Assembly (NCBI RefSeq): GCF_014202755.1
Contig: NZ_JACHHK010000001.1
Span: forward strand, 344,658-408,657
Direction: 5' to 3'
From: Catenisphaera adipataccumulans
GTDB taxonomy: Bacteria; Bacillota_I; Bacilli_A; Erysipelotrichales; Erysipelotrichaceae
Length of the DNA stretch: 64,000 nucleotides
Shown: piece after piece, positions 7,063 to 14,874 of the stretch
Position numbering within the stretch: the stretch's first letter is position 1
Layout of the letters: each line of letters starts with the position of its first letter
Translations under genes and position numbers: made by a program
Notes under the pieces: model-generated
Seen by the model: the letters and a program-made list of their open reading frames with translations, nothing else
Told to the model about the DNA's origin: nothing
The model's database searches: none

Positions 7063-7581
7063 ATGAATGCATCACAACGAAGAGAACGCATTGTCAACGC
7101 GCTGGATGGTTCTGACCGTCCGATCAGTGCTGCAGCGCTGGCAAAACAATACCATGTCAGCCGGCAGATCATCGTCGGCGACGTTGCACTGCTTCGGGCA
7201 TCCGGGCACAATATCCTGGCGACCCCGCGGGGCTATATTCTGGAACATCCGGATCAGCAGAACGTATACCGGATCGCCTGCCGGCACAATGCCGAACAAA
7301 TGCAGGAAGAGCTTTATGCGATCGTCGATGAAGGCTGCACCGTCATCGATGTGATCGTTTCCCATCCAATTTACGGCCAGCTGACCGGCCAGCTGAATTT
7401 ATCCAACCGGCATGATGTCGATGAATTTGTGCGCAAATCACGGGCAAGCAACAGCACTCCGATCAGCGCATTGACCGACGGCATCCACCTTCATACGCTG
7501 CGCTCACCGGATCCCGGCGCAGTACAGCGGGTGCGCACGAAACTGAAAGAAATGGGGATCCTTTACACCAATGAAACATAA
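7063..7581 (+). CDS. niaR: NiaR-type transcriptional repressor (HTH_11 + 3H domain)
   Basis: 172 residues. Residues ~5-60 form a winged helix (AAALAKQYHVSRQIIVGDVALLR) and the rest a 3H domain with three conserved histidines (for example His in VSHPIYGQL and in GIHLHTL) that binds metal and nicotinate. In Bacillota this protein represses NAD synthesis or niacin uptake genes when niacin is plentiful. ATG 7063 fits the protein alignment; an upstream in-frame extension to 6988 would run through the promoter and is rejected. No ribosome site precedes the start. Likely target: the divergent permease and itself. Confidence 0.85.
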   Translation: MNASQRRERIVNALDGSDRPISAAALAKQYHVSRQIIVGDVALLRASGHNILATPRGYILEHPDQQNVYRIACRHNAEQMQEELYAIVDEGCTVIDVIVSHPIYGQLTGQLNLSNRHDVDEFVRKSRASNSTPISALTDGIHLHTLRSPDPGAVQRVRTKLKEMGILYTNET

Positions 7582-7618
7582 AAAAATGTGTCGAAGCTTT
7601 CAGCCTCAACACATTTTT
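7582..7618. terminator. Bidirectional terminator between niaR and the adhesin gene
   Basis: AAAAATGTGT (7582-7591) and ACACATTTTT (7609-7618) form a 10-bp A/T-flanked stem with an inner GAAGC/GCCTC pairing, giving U-runs in both directions between convergent genes. Confidence 0.75.
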
Positions 7619-7619
7619 A

Positions 7620-9137
7620 TTATGCCCGCCGTTTGCGGAGGAAGAAGATCAACATTGCAGATCCTGCCAGCAATAATAGGAATGCCTCTGTATTGGTTTC
7701 TGTGCCTGTTTGTATACTGGCGGTTTTCTTCTTTGTGCTTACGCGGGTACTTGTTTTTGTGATAGTTTTTTGTTTAGACGGTTTATCTGACTTTTCCTGT
7801 TTTGGTGTTTCTTCCCTTGTTTGAACATCGTTTTCTACCGTGATCTCGGTACCGGTGTTTCCGCCCAAGGTCACATATTTGCTCTCACTGGAAAGGATGA
7901 CACCATCCGGCGCGCTGATTTCAACCAGTTCATAAACTCCGTCATTCAGCTGTGCGATCGTTGCCAGACCATCGCTGTCGGTCGTAATATCGACATAGTC
8001 AGCACCATCGTACCAGCCCAAGACACGGGTATGGTCAGCTGCGCTTTTTACTTTATAGATGCGGAATGTCACGTCTGAAATCGGTGTGTCGGTCCCGGTT
8101 TCAACTTTGTGAATTTGTATGGTTCCCTTTGGAAGTCCGTTGATGTTTGCGGACGAAGTCGGGATCGTGACTGTTTTCGTATGAGTTTCTGATTCCGTAC
8201 TGCCAGAATCGGTCGTATAATTCATTGAAACCTGATTCCGAATGGTATTGCCCTGCACTACGTAATTCTCATCCGTATCCGTCGTAAATACAATGATGGC
8301 ATTGTAGCCATTATCGGCACTCAAAATAGATGCATCCATCGTAATGGTAAGCGTTCTTGCGCTTTCATCATAGGACCACGTATGGCCAGCGCCCGTAAAA
8401 GTTTCTAGGGAGCTATAACCGCTCCAGTTTCCTTGAGGATCACGAAGACCGCACCGGACAAAGGTCGGATTGGAAGTGCCTTCCGGAAGCGTATCCGTAA
8501 TTGTGATGGTATCGGTCAAATTAGTCCAATAACTATCATTGACACCGATGCTCCAACGGATCTTATTATTTTCACCGCCGATCCAGTCTCCGTCTTTCCC
8601 GCCGAAGCCAGGAACCACGCCCGTTCCTGTTGTTGATTTGACTGTAATGGAATCACTGTGATCACCAGCTGTCACGCTGATTTCATGATCGCTGTCGGTC
8701 GTATTGGACGCTAAAAGTTCAAACGAAAAACTGCCGTTGACATGTTGGAACTGTTCGACAAGTTCATTGAACGTCGCGGTCGCTCCTGTCGATGTGATGA
8801 CGACCTGACCGACGGTCTGCTGCTGGTTGTTTTCATCCGTGATCTGTAAGTCATGCGTTGCTTGATATGCCGTCAATGAAACGTTTTCCGTGGTCGACGG
8901 CCAGCTGACCGTGATCGTATCGCCGCCTTGAATATCCGTATTCGCTGCATCTTCATCAAACGTGATGGTCGCCGTGACACGATTTGCATTATTCACTTCG
9001 GAAGAACCATCACTTGAATTGATAACGGTCACATCGGTCACACTGGTATTGTCTGCTGCCTGCGTTTCCATTTTTGCACCGTACAGCAGGAAACACGTGA
9101 ATAAGAACCCGCAAATAAATATAAACCTCTTTTTCAT
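7620..9137 (-). CDS. Cell-wall anchored MSCRAMM-like adhesin with a Cna_B domain
   Basis: 505 residues from ATG 9137 (AGGAGGG site). Residues 1-27 are a signal peptide ending TQA-AD. Residues ~30-330 are Thr/Asp-rich beta-sandwich sequence of the collagen/fibrinogen-binding adhesin type (GGDTITVSWP, TDTITITDTLPEG). Residues ~338-437 are one Cna_B (SpaA-like) domain; K344 and E406 (E-box VYELVEISAP) are placed to form an isopeptide bond. A Lys/Thr-rich wall spacer leads to a C-terminal sorting signal: SIQTGTE (474-480), hydrophobic helix, RKRRA tail. The motif lacks the LPXTG leucine-proline. It probably binds host or mucus ligands; the ligand is unknown. Monocistronic, with a shared terminator downstream. 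Confidence 0.85.
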   Translation of the reverse strand: MKKRFIFICGFLFTCFLLYGAKMETQAADNTSVTDVTVINSSDGSSEVNNANRVTATITFDEDAANTDIQGGDTITVSWPSTTENVSLTAYQATHDLQITDENNQQQTVGQVVITSTGATATFNELVEQFQHVNGSFSFELLASNTTDSDHEISVTAGDHSDSITVKSTTGTGVVPGFGGKDGDWIGGENNKIRWSIGVNDSYWTNLTDTITITDTLPEGTSNPTFVRCGLRDPQGNWSGYSSLETFTGAGHTWSYDESARTLTITMDASILSADNGYNAIIVFTTDTDENYVVQGNTIRNQVSMNYTTDSGSTESETHTKTVTIPTSSANINGLPKGTIQIHKVETGTDTPISDVTFRIYKVKSAADHTRVLGWYDGADYVDITTDSDGLATIAQLNDGVYELVEISAPDGVILSSESKYVTLGGNTGTEITVENDVQTREETPKQEKSDKPSKQKTITKTSTRVSTKKKTASIQTGTETNTEAFLLLLAGSAMLIFFLRKRRA

Positions 9138-9251
9138 CCTAACCCTCCTTTCTATCACCAATTATTATAATATTAGATGCTTAAATATTTATTTTCCATT
9201 ATACCTTTTTTGAATACTAGTATATGTAAACTTTATAGATATTAATGGACT

Positions 9252-9277
9252 AAAAAAAGCACTCTATACCGAGTGCT
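9252..9277 (-). terminator. Intrinsic terminator of the 144-aa protein gene
   Basis: Leftward: AGCACTC / GAGTGCT 7-bp stem with six-base loop, then seven T. The TAG stop codon of the gene (9276-9278) lies within the stem. Confidence 0.85.
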
Positions 9278-9710
9278 AATTCCATATCATTTTCTGCTTT
9301 TTAATGGCATATTGATAATAATCTTTTATATTTTCCTCAGTCAGACAGGATAAATCATTGAGATCATCTAGATCATGATATTGCCCTGTTCGATCAAAAT
9401 ACATCGGAGTGATCTCATGTCGGACCGCATCTCCTGTGACGGCTGCGGCAATGATCTTCCGATCCGGATCACGTTCCAGGATCGATCGTGCCAGAACATC
9501 GGCCGCATTGACCGCATAATCCGTACACGTATCTCCTTGGTCCAGCGTCTGATCTTCTCTTAATAAGATATGATGGTCGGTTCGTTCCCGATACACGATG
9601 AGAACGGTAAAATTCTGGATCATGGCTTGTTGGTCAAAGGACCGCCGGTCCTCCGGATCATCGGCCGTCAATCCGCATTGTTTCATTTCTTCAATGATCC
9701 ATGAGCACAT
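9276..9710 (-). CDS. Conserved-looking hypothetical protein, 144 aa
   Basis: I do not recognise the family. The protein is acidic and soluble with no signal peptide or membrane segment. It has mixed alpha/beta sequence with an internal YRERTDHHILLREDQ segment and an Asp/Leu-rich stretch (HDLDDLNDLSCL) near the C-terminus. It stands alone: own terminator downstream, 218-base AT-rich gap upstream shared with the divergent lemA. The start codon ATG 9710 has only a weak upstream site (CAGGTGATA). The phase and base composition match neighbouring real genes, and its own terminator supports expression. Confidence 0.6.
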   Translation of the reverse strand: MCSWIIEEMKQCGLTADDPEDRRSFDQQAMIQNFTVLIVYRERTDHHILLREDQTLDQGDTCTDYAVNAADVLARSILERDPDRKIIAAAVTGDAVRHEITPMYFDRTGQYHDLDDLNDLSCLTEENIKDYYQYAIKKQKMIWN

Positions 9711-9928
9711 GCATTATCACCTGTTTCTTAAAATTATATAATAAATATATCATATAATATAACATATCAAAGATTTAAAGATAAGAATTATTTGTTTTTT
9801 TAAAATTCTTTTCGTATCCATAGAGTGAATCTATTTTTATTATTTACATGATTTTATTGAATATCTGTGAATTTATTAACTGGATTGTTGTAGAATAATA
9901 TGTAGAAAGCATAGAAAGGAGAGGCAGT

Positions 9929-10471
9929 ATGATAATTTTGATCATTGTCATTGCCGTCATCGTGATCTGGCTGATTGCCGGATATAATGGGTTTGTCCGC
10001 CTGCGCAATAACTGCGACGAAGCCTACGCCACTATGGACGTCTATCTAAAAAAACGTTTTGATCTGATTCCCAATTTGGTGGATACCGTCAAAGGATATA
10101 CCAAGTATGAATCTGAAACACTGAAAGCCGTCGTTGATGCCCGCAATCGGGTACAGAATGCGGGAAACGATCAAGAGAAACTGCAGGGAGAAACACAGCT
10201 GACCGGTGCTATCCGGAATATCTTTGCGTTGGCAGAAGCTTATCCGGATCTGAAAGCCAGTGAGAACTTCAACACGCTGATGCAGCAGCTGAACCAAACG
10301 GAGCAGGACATCGCCAATGCGCGTAAATACTACAACGCAGTGGTCAAACAATTGAATACGAAATGCGAATCCTTCCCGTCCAATTTGATTGCCGGCATGT
10401 TCCATTTCACCAAGCGTCCGTTATTCGAAGCCGCTGCAGAAGAACGGGAAAACGTCAAAGTCAATTTCTGA
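9929..10471 (+). CDS. lemA: LemA family protein
   Basis: 180 residues: one N-terminal membrane helix (residues 1-20), then the cytosolic- or surface-exposed helical bundle typical of LemA, with the family signature NGFVRLRNNCDEA and KKRFDLIPNLVDTVKGY near the N-terminus and PLFEAAAEERENVKVNF at the end. The function of LemA is not settled; it often accompanies HtpX or TPM-domain proteins, neither of which is here. The start has AAAGGAGAGG six bases upstream. A 218-base gap upstream (9711-9928) is AT-rich and shows no gene or repeat; it presumably holds promoters for both divergent genes. Confidence 0.88.
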   Translation: MIILIIVIAVIVIWLIAGYNGFVRLRNNCDEAYATMDVYLKKRFDLIPNLVDTVKGYTKYESETLKAVVDARNRVQNAGNDQEKLQGETQLTGAIRNIFALAEAYPDLKASENFNTLMQQLNQTEQDIANARKYYNAVVKQLNTKCESFPSNLIAGMFHFTKRPLFEAAAEERENVKVNF

Positions 10472-10475
10472 TCAT

Positions 10476-10502
10476 AAAAAGCAGATCCTATCTGCTTTTT
10501 TT
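10476..10502 (+). terminator. Intrinsic terminator of lemA
   Basis: AAAAAGCAGAT - CCT (10487-10489) - ATCTGCTTTTTTT; strong stem with U-run right after the lemA stop. Confidence 0.9.
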
Positions 10503-10519
10503 GTGCCCCATCGAGCAAT

Positions 10520-10546
10520 GAAAAAAAGCCTGCAGTGCTGCAGGCT
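10520..10546 (-). terminator. Intrinsic terminator of lysS
   Basis: Read leftward, AGCCTGCAG and CTGCAGGCT pair with a two-base spacer (effectively a larger loop), followed by seven to eight T. Confidence 0.85.
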
Positions 10547-10551
10547 TCGAA

Positions 10552-12033
10552 TTATTTATTCTTCATATGCGGGAACAAAAGTACCTCACGGATCGTATGC
10601 TGATCCGTCAGCAGCATCACGAATCGGTCGATTCCCAGACCGACGCCGCCCGTCGGCGGCATGCCGTATTCCAGTGCCTCTACATAGTCTGTATCGACTT
10701 CATTGGCTTCATCGTCTCCTAAGTCGCGCAGTTCCAGCTGTTTTTCAAAACGCTCACGCTGATCGATCGGATCATTCAGCTCAGAGAATGCATTCGCATA
10801 TTCATGGCCGCAGATAAACAGCTCATAACGGTCCGTAAAACGTGGATCTTCGGCATTCTTCTTGGCCAGCGGGCTGATCTCCAACGGATACTCATAGACA
10901 AATGTCGGCTGTTCGATGGTCTCTTCCACATATTTTTCAAAGAACAGGGAAATAATATGACCGACAGAATTGTGTTTCTTCTCCAACTCGATATCATGTT
11001 CCGCAGCCAGCTTTTTGGCTTCCTCAAACGTCATCTCCTGTTTAAAGTCAATACCTGTTTTTTCCTTGATGGCATCGCACATCGTGATCCGCTTGAACGG
11101 TTTGCCCAGTTCCAGCTGCGTACCTTGATAGGTGATGGTCGTCGTACCTAAAACCTTTTCAGATACATATTTGAACAATCCCTCGATCAGGTCCATCATG
11201 CCGTGCAGATCACTGTAAGCGACATAGGCCTCCACCGTTGTAAATTCCGGGTTATGCGTCGCATCCATACCTTCGTTGCGGAACAGGCGGCCGATCTCAT
11301 AGACACCTTCCAGACCGCCGACGATCAAACGCTTTAACGGCAGCTCCGTTGCGATCCGCAGATAAAAATCCATATCCAGCGCATTGTGATGGGTCACGAA
11401 CGGGCGGGCAGCCGCGCCGCCCAAGATCGGCTGCAGCACCGGTGTTTCTACCTCGATCAGACCTTGTCCGTCCAAATAAGCTTGTACGGCACGAATGATC
11501 TTCGGACGTGTCAATGCGATCTTTTTGGCTTCCGGATTCATGATCAAATCAACATACCGACGGCGGTAGCGCTCTTCGGTATCAGTCAGCCCGTGGAACT
11601 TCTCCGGCAGCGGGCGCAGCGATTTGGATAAATGCGTATACTCTTTCGCACGTACGGTCAGCTGGCCATGATCTGTTTTCATGACCGTTCCGGAAATACC
11701 GACGATATCACCGATGTCGTTCTTTTTGAAAATTTCATATTGCGCATCACCGACTTCATCCTTGCGGACATAAATCTGGATCTCACCGGTCACATCCTGA
11801 ATGTTCATGAATCCCGCCTTGCCCTGACGGCGTTTGCGCATGATCCGGCCGGCGATCGTCACATGGACATTTTTTTCTTCCAATTCTTCTTTGGTGAACT
11901 GATCGTAGGCTTTCGTTATTTCTCCGCACTTCGCATCTCGTTTGAATGCATGACCAAACGGATCGATTCCCATATCAATCAAATCCTGCATCTTCTGACG
12001 ACGCACTTTTTCTTGCTGCGTTAATTTTTCCAT
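10552..12033 (-). CDS. lysS: Lysyl-tRNA synthetase, class II
   Basis: Charges tRNA-Lys with lysine. 493 residues, the usual length: N-terminal OB-fold anticodon-binding domain (~55-140), then the class II core with motif 2 ([15 protein letters not shown]) and motif 3 ending in [13 protein letters not shown] near the C-terminus. ATG 12033 is preceded by AGAAGGAG. Expression is governed by a T-box leader (12051-12275) and a well-formed promoter upstream. It is transcribed alone and ends in a strong terminator. Confidence 0.97.
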   Translation of the reverse strand: MEKLTQQEKVRRQKMQDLIDMGIDPFGHAFKRDAKCGEITKAYDQFTKEELEEKNVHVTIAGRIMRKRRQGKAGFMNIQDVTGEIQIYVRKDEVGDAQYEIFKKNDIGDIVGISGTVMKTDHGQLTVRAKEYTHLSKSLRPLPEKFHGLTDTEERYRRRYVDLIMNPEAKKIALTRPKIIRAVQAYLDGQGLIEVETPVLQPILGGAAARPFVTHHNALDMDFYLRIATELPLKRLIVGGLEGVYEIGRLFRNEGMDATHNPEFTTVEAYVAYSDLHGMMDLIEGLFKYVSEKVLGTTTITYQGTQLELGKPFKRITMCDAIKEKTGIDFKQEMTFEEAKKLAAEHDIELEKKHNSVGHIISLFFEKYVEETIEQPTFVYEYPLEISPLAKKNAEDPRFTDRYELFICGHEYANAFSELNDPIDQRERFEKQLELRDLGDDEANEVDTDYVEALEYGMPPTGGVGLGIDRFVMLLTDQHTIREVLLFPHMKNK

Positions 12034-12050
12034 ATTTTCTCCTTCTCCAT

Positions 12051-12275
12051 AAAAAAAGACATCTCATCCGAGGGACGAAATGCCGTGTTACCACCCTGGT
12101 TCATCTTTCCGATTGCCCGGAAAGACCTCATTGACCGTAACGGTCCGTTCTTTAATGCAGAACATACAAACAGCTCCCAAGCCTTTTTTCCTCTCAAATG
12201 CCGTACTTTCTTTCCACCGCCGAAAGCTCTCTTTGACTTTGTGTTGAGACTACTCCTCTTGTTCAACGCCTTAAC
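12051..12275 (-). promoter_or_regulatory. T-box riboswitch of lysS
   Basis: The leader contains the T-box core AGGGTGGTAACACGG (12083-12097) whose TGG(T) bulge reads the tRNA acceptor end. It overlaps a terminator: GGCATTTCGTCC (12073-12084) pairs with GGATGAGATGTC (12058-12069), then seven T (12051-12057). Upstream Stem I elements are visible (AGTA near 12249-12255; GGTGGAAAG at about 12211-12219). By alignment with the metG leader in this window, the specifier falls in the A-run 12184-12189 (AAA, lysine). Uncharged tRNA-Lys would stabilise the antiterminator. This fills most of the 323-base gap between lysS and tag. Confidence 0.88.
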
Positions 12276-12281
12276 GAAATT

Positions 12282-12310
12282 ATCCTACAAAACAATGGAA
12301 ACTTTGTCAA
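12282..12310 (-). promoter_or_regulatory. Promoter of the lysS T-box leader
   Basis: Perfect -35 TTGACA (12305-12310), 17-base spacer, -10 TAGGAT (12282-12287). Transcription would start at about 12275, where the T-box begins. Confidence 0.75.
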
Positions 12311-12356
12311 TGATTTTCATTTTTGTCCCAGCATTGTAAAACATCTTTTCAGGATA

Positions 12357-12899
12357 TTATGTTCTCCAGTCACAGTCCTCGGCATGCCCATTGATCACAC
12401 CGATGCTTTGTAAATAGGCATACATCGTCGTCGATCCGACAAATTTCATGCCTCTTTGCTTCAGATCCTTGCTTACCGCATCGCTCAGCGGTGAAGTCGT
12501 GCGCATCGTATACGGTTCACAAACGATTTGTCCATTGGTAAAATGCCAAATGTAAGCATCGAACGAACCATATTCCTTTTGAATTTCCATAAAATGTACG
12601 GCATTGGCAATACTGGCTTCGATCTTCCGACGATTGCGGATAATCCGGGCATCGTTCATCAAACTTTGTATTTTATCTTCATCAAATGCCGCGACTTTCT
12701 TCACATCAAACTGGTCAAAATCCTGCCGGAACGCTTCCCGTTTATGCAGGACACACGCCCATGAAAGGCCGGCTTGAAACGTTTCCAGTACGAGCATCTC
12801 AAACAAGACTCGATCGTCATGACACGGCTTTCCCCACTCCTGGTCATGATACGCCTGCATTTGTTCATCGGGCGTTTCTGCCCAGCTACATCGCGGCAT
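12357..12899 (-). CDS. tag: DNA-3-methyladenine glycosylase I
   Basis: Base-excision repair enzyme that removes 3-methyladenine from alkylated DNA. 180 residues. The zinc-snap residues are present: Cys4 (PRCSW), His18 (YHDQEWG), and His/Cys in GHAEDCDW at the C-terminus. The catalytic Glu is in LVLETFQAGLSW (~residue 38). The start overlaps the end of tsaC by 14 bases, so the two genes are co-transcribed and translationally coupled. There is no obvious terminator after it before the lysS promoter. Confidence 0.95.
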   Translation of the reverse strand: MPRCSWAETPDEQMQAYHDQEWGKPCHDDRVLFEMLVLETFQAGLSWACVLHKREAFRQDFDQFDVKKVAAFDEDKIQSLMNDARIIRNRRKIEASIANAVHFMEIQKEYGSFDAYIWHFTNGQIVCEPYTMRTTSPLSDAVSKDLKQRGMKFVGSTTMYAYLQSIGVINGHAEDCDWRT

Positions 12900-13479
12900 C
12901 TTTCAGCTCCTGCAGCTTGATCGGCCCCTGACGCAGGATCTTTAGTTCCGGACCGGTGCAGTCGACGATCGTGCTGGCCCATAAGTCTTTGCATTCGCCT
13001 TTGACACAGCCGTCAATATTGGGCAGCTGCACCAACGCATCATCATAAGTCAGTGCGGTCGGTGCCCCTGATTGATTGGCACTTGTCACAAACAGCGGGG
13101 TATCCAGTTTCTCGATGACTTTCAAAATAAACGCATCATCCGGGATCCGCATCGCGATGGTATGCAGCCCGTTGGTAAAGACCGGATCGATCTTGCTTGG
13201 CAGGATCAGCGTCAGCGGTCCTGGCAGAAACGCATCGATCAATTTACGTGTACGCGCATCCACCGCAGCGACCCGTTCCATTTGATCGGCATTGGCCACC
13301 ATCATCGGGATCGGCTTGGTTTCCGGCCGATGTTTGGCATGCTTCAGATGATCCAGATCTTCTTTCGTTCCGTATATGACACCGACGCCGTAGACTGTAT
13401 CCGTCGGCATCGCAATGATTTGATGATTTAAAAAAGCCCGTGCAACTTCATCAACTTGAGTTTGATCGTATAGTTTCAT
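12886..13479 (-). CDS. tsaC: L-threonylcarbamoyladenylate synthase (YrdC/Sua5 domain)
   Basis: Makes threonylcarbamoyl-AMP from threonine, bicarbonate and ATP, the first step of t6A37 tRNA modification. 197 residues; YrdC fold with the PTDTVYGVG motif (~25-33), the basic nucleotide-binding stretch AKHRPETKPIP, PGPLTLIL and SANQSG. It lacks the extra C-terminal Sua5 domain, so it is the short TsaC/YrdC form, with a ~20-residue tail. It overlaps tag downstream and is divergent from mnmE, another tRNA-modification gene; a 12-bp inverted repeat lies between. Confidence 0.92.
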   Translation of the reverse strand: MKLYDQTQVDEVARAFLNHQIIAMPTDTVYGVGVIYGTKEDLDHLKHAKHRPETKPIPMMVANADQMERVAAVDARTRKLIDAFLPGPLTLILPSKIDPVFTNGLHTIAMRIPDDAFILKVIEKLDTPLFVTSANQSGAPTALTYDDALVQLPNIDGCVKGECKDLWASTIVDCTGPELKILRQGPIKLQELKDAAM

Positions 13480-13495
13480 GTTCGGGGGTCCTTTC

Positions 13496-13536
13496 TTTTT
13501 ACCAATTATAACAGAATATGCTAGAATTGGTAAAAA
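13496..13536. repeat. 12-bp perfect inverted repeat in the tsaC-mnmE divergent promoter region
   Basis: TTTTTACCAATT (13496-13507) and AATTGGTAAAAA (13525-13536) flank 17 bases. On the minus strand TATAAT (13509-13514 as attata) sits inside; on the plus strand TATGCT. Could be an operator for both genes or a hairpin in either 5' leader. Confidence 0.6.
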
Positions 13537-13548
13537 AGGAGAGTGCTC

Positions 13549-14874
13549 ATGTTTGAAACTACCATCGCCGCTATTTCAACTCCGTTGGAAGAAGGCGCGA
13601 TTTCAATTGTACGCGTCAGCGGCGACGATGCCGTTGCGATCGTACAATCTATTTTTGACCGAGATATCACGCACGTGAAAAGCCATACTGTTCATTACGG
13701 CTTTATTGTCGACGGCGGCGAACCGGTCGATGAAGTACTGGTCAGCGTCTTCAGAGCGCCAAAAACCTATACCCGTGAAGATATCGTGGAAATCAGCTGC
13801 CACGGCGGTGTATTCATCACTCGTAAAATTCTGACATTAGTGCTTGGACACGGCGCACAGATGGCCCGCCCCGGGGAATTTACCGAACGGGCATTTTACC
13901 ATGGCCGTATCGATCTGACACAGGCAGAAGCCATTAAAGATATGATCGAAGCAACCAATGAAACAGCCGGACAGATGGCCGTCAAAGGCATCCGCGGCAG
14001 CATCCGTGCATTGATCCAGCCGCTGATCGATCAGATCATGGACATCATCGCTCAGATCGAAGTCAACATCGATTATCCGGAATACGAAGATATCGAACAG
14101 CTCACCAATGAGAAACTGCTGCCGATGATCAATGAATGGCTGACTGACATTTCCGCCATCCTGCGCCGGGCACAAACCGGTCAGATGGCCAAAAACGGGA
14201 TCGATACTGTGATCATCGGCCGTCCGAATGTCGGTAAAAGCTCGCTGCTGAATGCACTGTTGGAAGAAGATAAAGCCATCGTCACCGACATCGCCGGTAC
14301 GACCCGGGATCTAGTTGAAGGACAGATCCGCATCGGTCCGGCTCAGCTGAACTTGATCGATACCGCCGGCCTACGTCATTCCGATGACAAGATCGAACAG
14401 ATCGGCATCGAAAAAACAGTCGAAAAGTTAAAACAGGCCCAGCTGGTCCTGTTGGTCCTGGACGGCAGTGAACCGCTGACCGATGAGGATCAAGAACTGC
14501 TCGATTTAACGAAAACAAAGACCCGTTTGATCGTCCACAACAAGTCTGATCTGACCGAAGCACCGACTGAAGGAATCTGGATCAGCGCGCAGAACCATGA
14601 TATTCAAGCTCTGCTCGATGCACTTACCGATCTGTATCAAAAAGACATCATAAAAAAAGATCCGCTGCTTTCCAACGAGCGCCAGATCGGTTTGATCATG
14701 CAGGCACAAAGCGATATGCTTCATGCCAAAGAAGCACTGGAAGCCGGAATGGAGCCGGATCTTGTCGAAATTGATATTCAGTCTGCCCACAACCACTTGA
14801 AAGAAATTTTCGGTGAAGTTTCGCGGGAAGATCTGCTGGATACATTATTTTCCAATTTCTGTCTCGGTAAATAA
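13549..14874 (+). CDS. mnmE: tRNA modification GTPase MnmE
   Basis: With MnmG (55579-57426 here) makes the (carboxymethyl)aminomethyl modification at U34 of tRNAs. 441 residues: N-terminal folate-binding domain (1-120), helical domain with an inserted Ras-like G domain from about residue 215 (G1 GRPNVGKSS, G2 TDIAGTTRD, G3 DTAGLR, G4 HNKSD), and the C-terminal FCLGK with the conserved Cys. ATG 13549 is seven bases after AGGAG; the upstream GTG at 13543 is too close to it. The last 30 bases overlap the 3' end of the convergent AlaX gene. Confidence 0.96.
   Translation: MFETTIAAISTPLEEGAISIVRVSGDDAVAIVQSIFDRDITHVKSHTVHYGFIVDGGEPVDEVLVSVFRAPKTYTREDIVEISCHGGVFITRKILTLVLGHGAQMARPGEFTERAFYHGRIDLTQAEAIKDMIEATNETAGQMAVKGIRGSIRALIQPLIDQIMDIIAQIEVNIDYPEYEDIEQLTNEKLLPMINEWLTDISAILRRAQTGQMAKNGIDTVIIGRPNVGKSSLLNALLEEDKAIVTDIAGTTRDLVEGQIRIGPAQLNLIDTAGLRHSDDKIEQIGIEKTVEKLKQAQLVLLVLDGSEPLTDEDQELLDLTKTKTRLIVHNKSDLTEAPTEGIWISAQNHDIQALLDALTDLYQKDIIKKDPLLSNERQIGLIMQAQSDMLHAKEALEAGMEPDLVEIDIQSAHNHLKEIFGEVSREDLLDTLFSNFCLGK

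Noticed and set aside
12021..12266. 81-aa minus-strand open frame upstream of lysS
   Set aside because: It coincides with the T-box leader and its terminator; an RNA element, not a gene.
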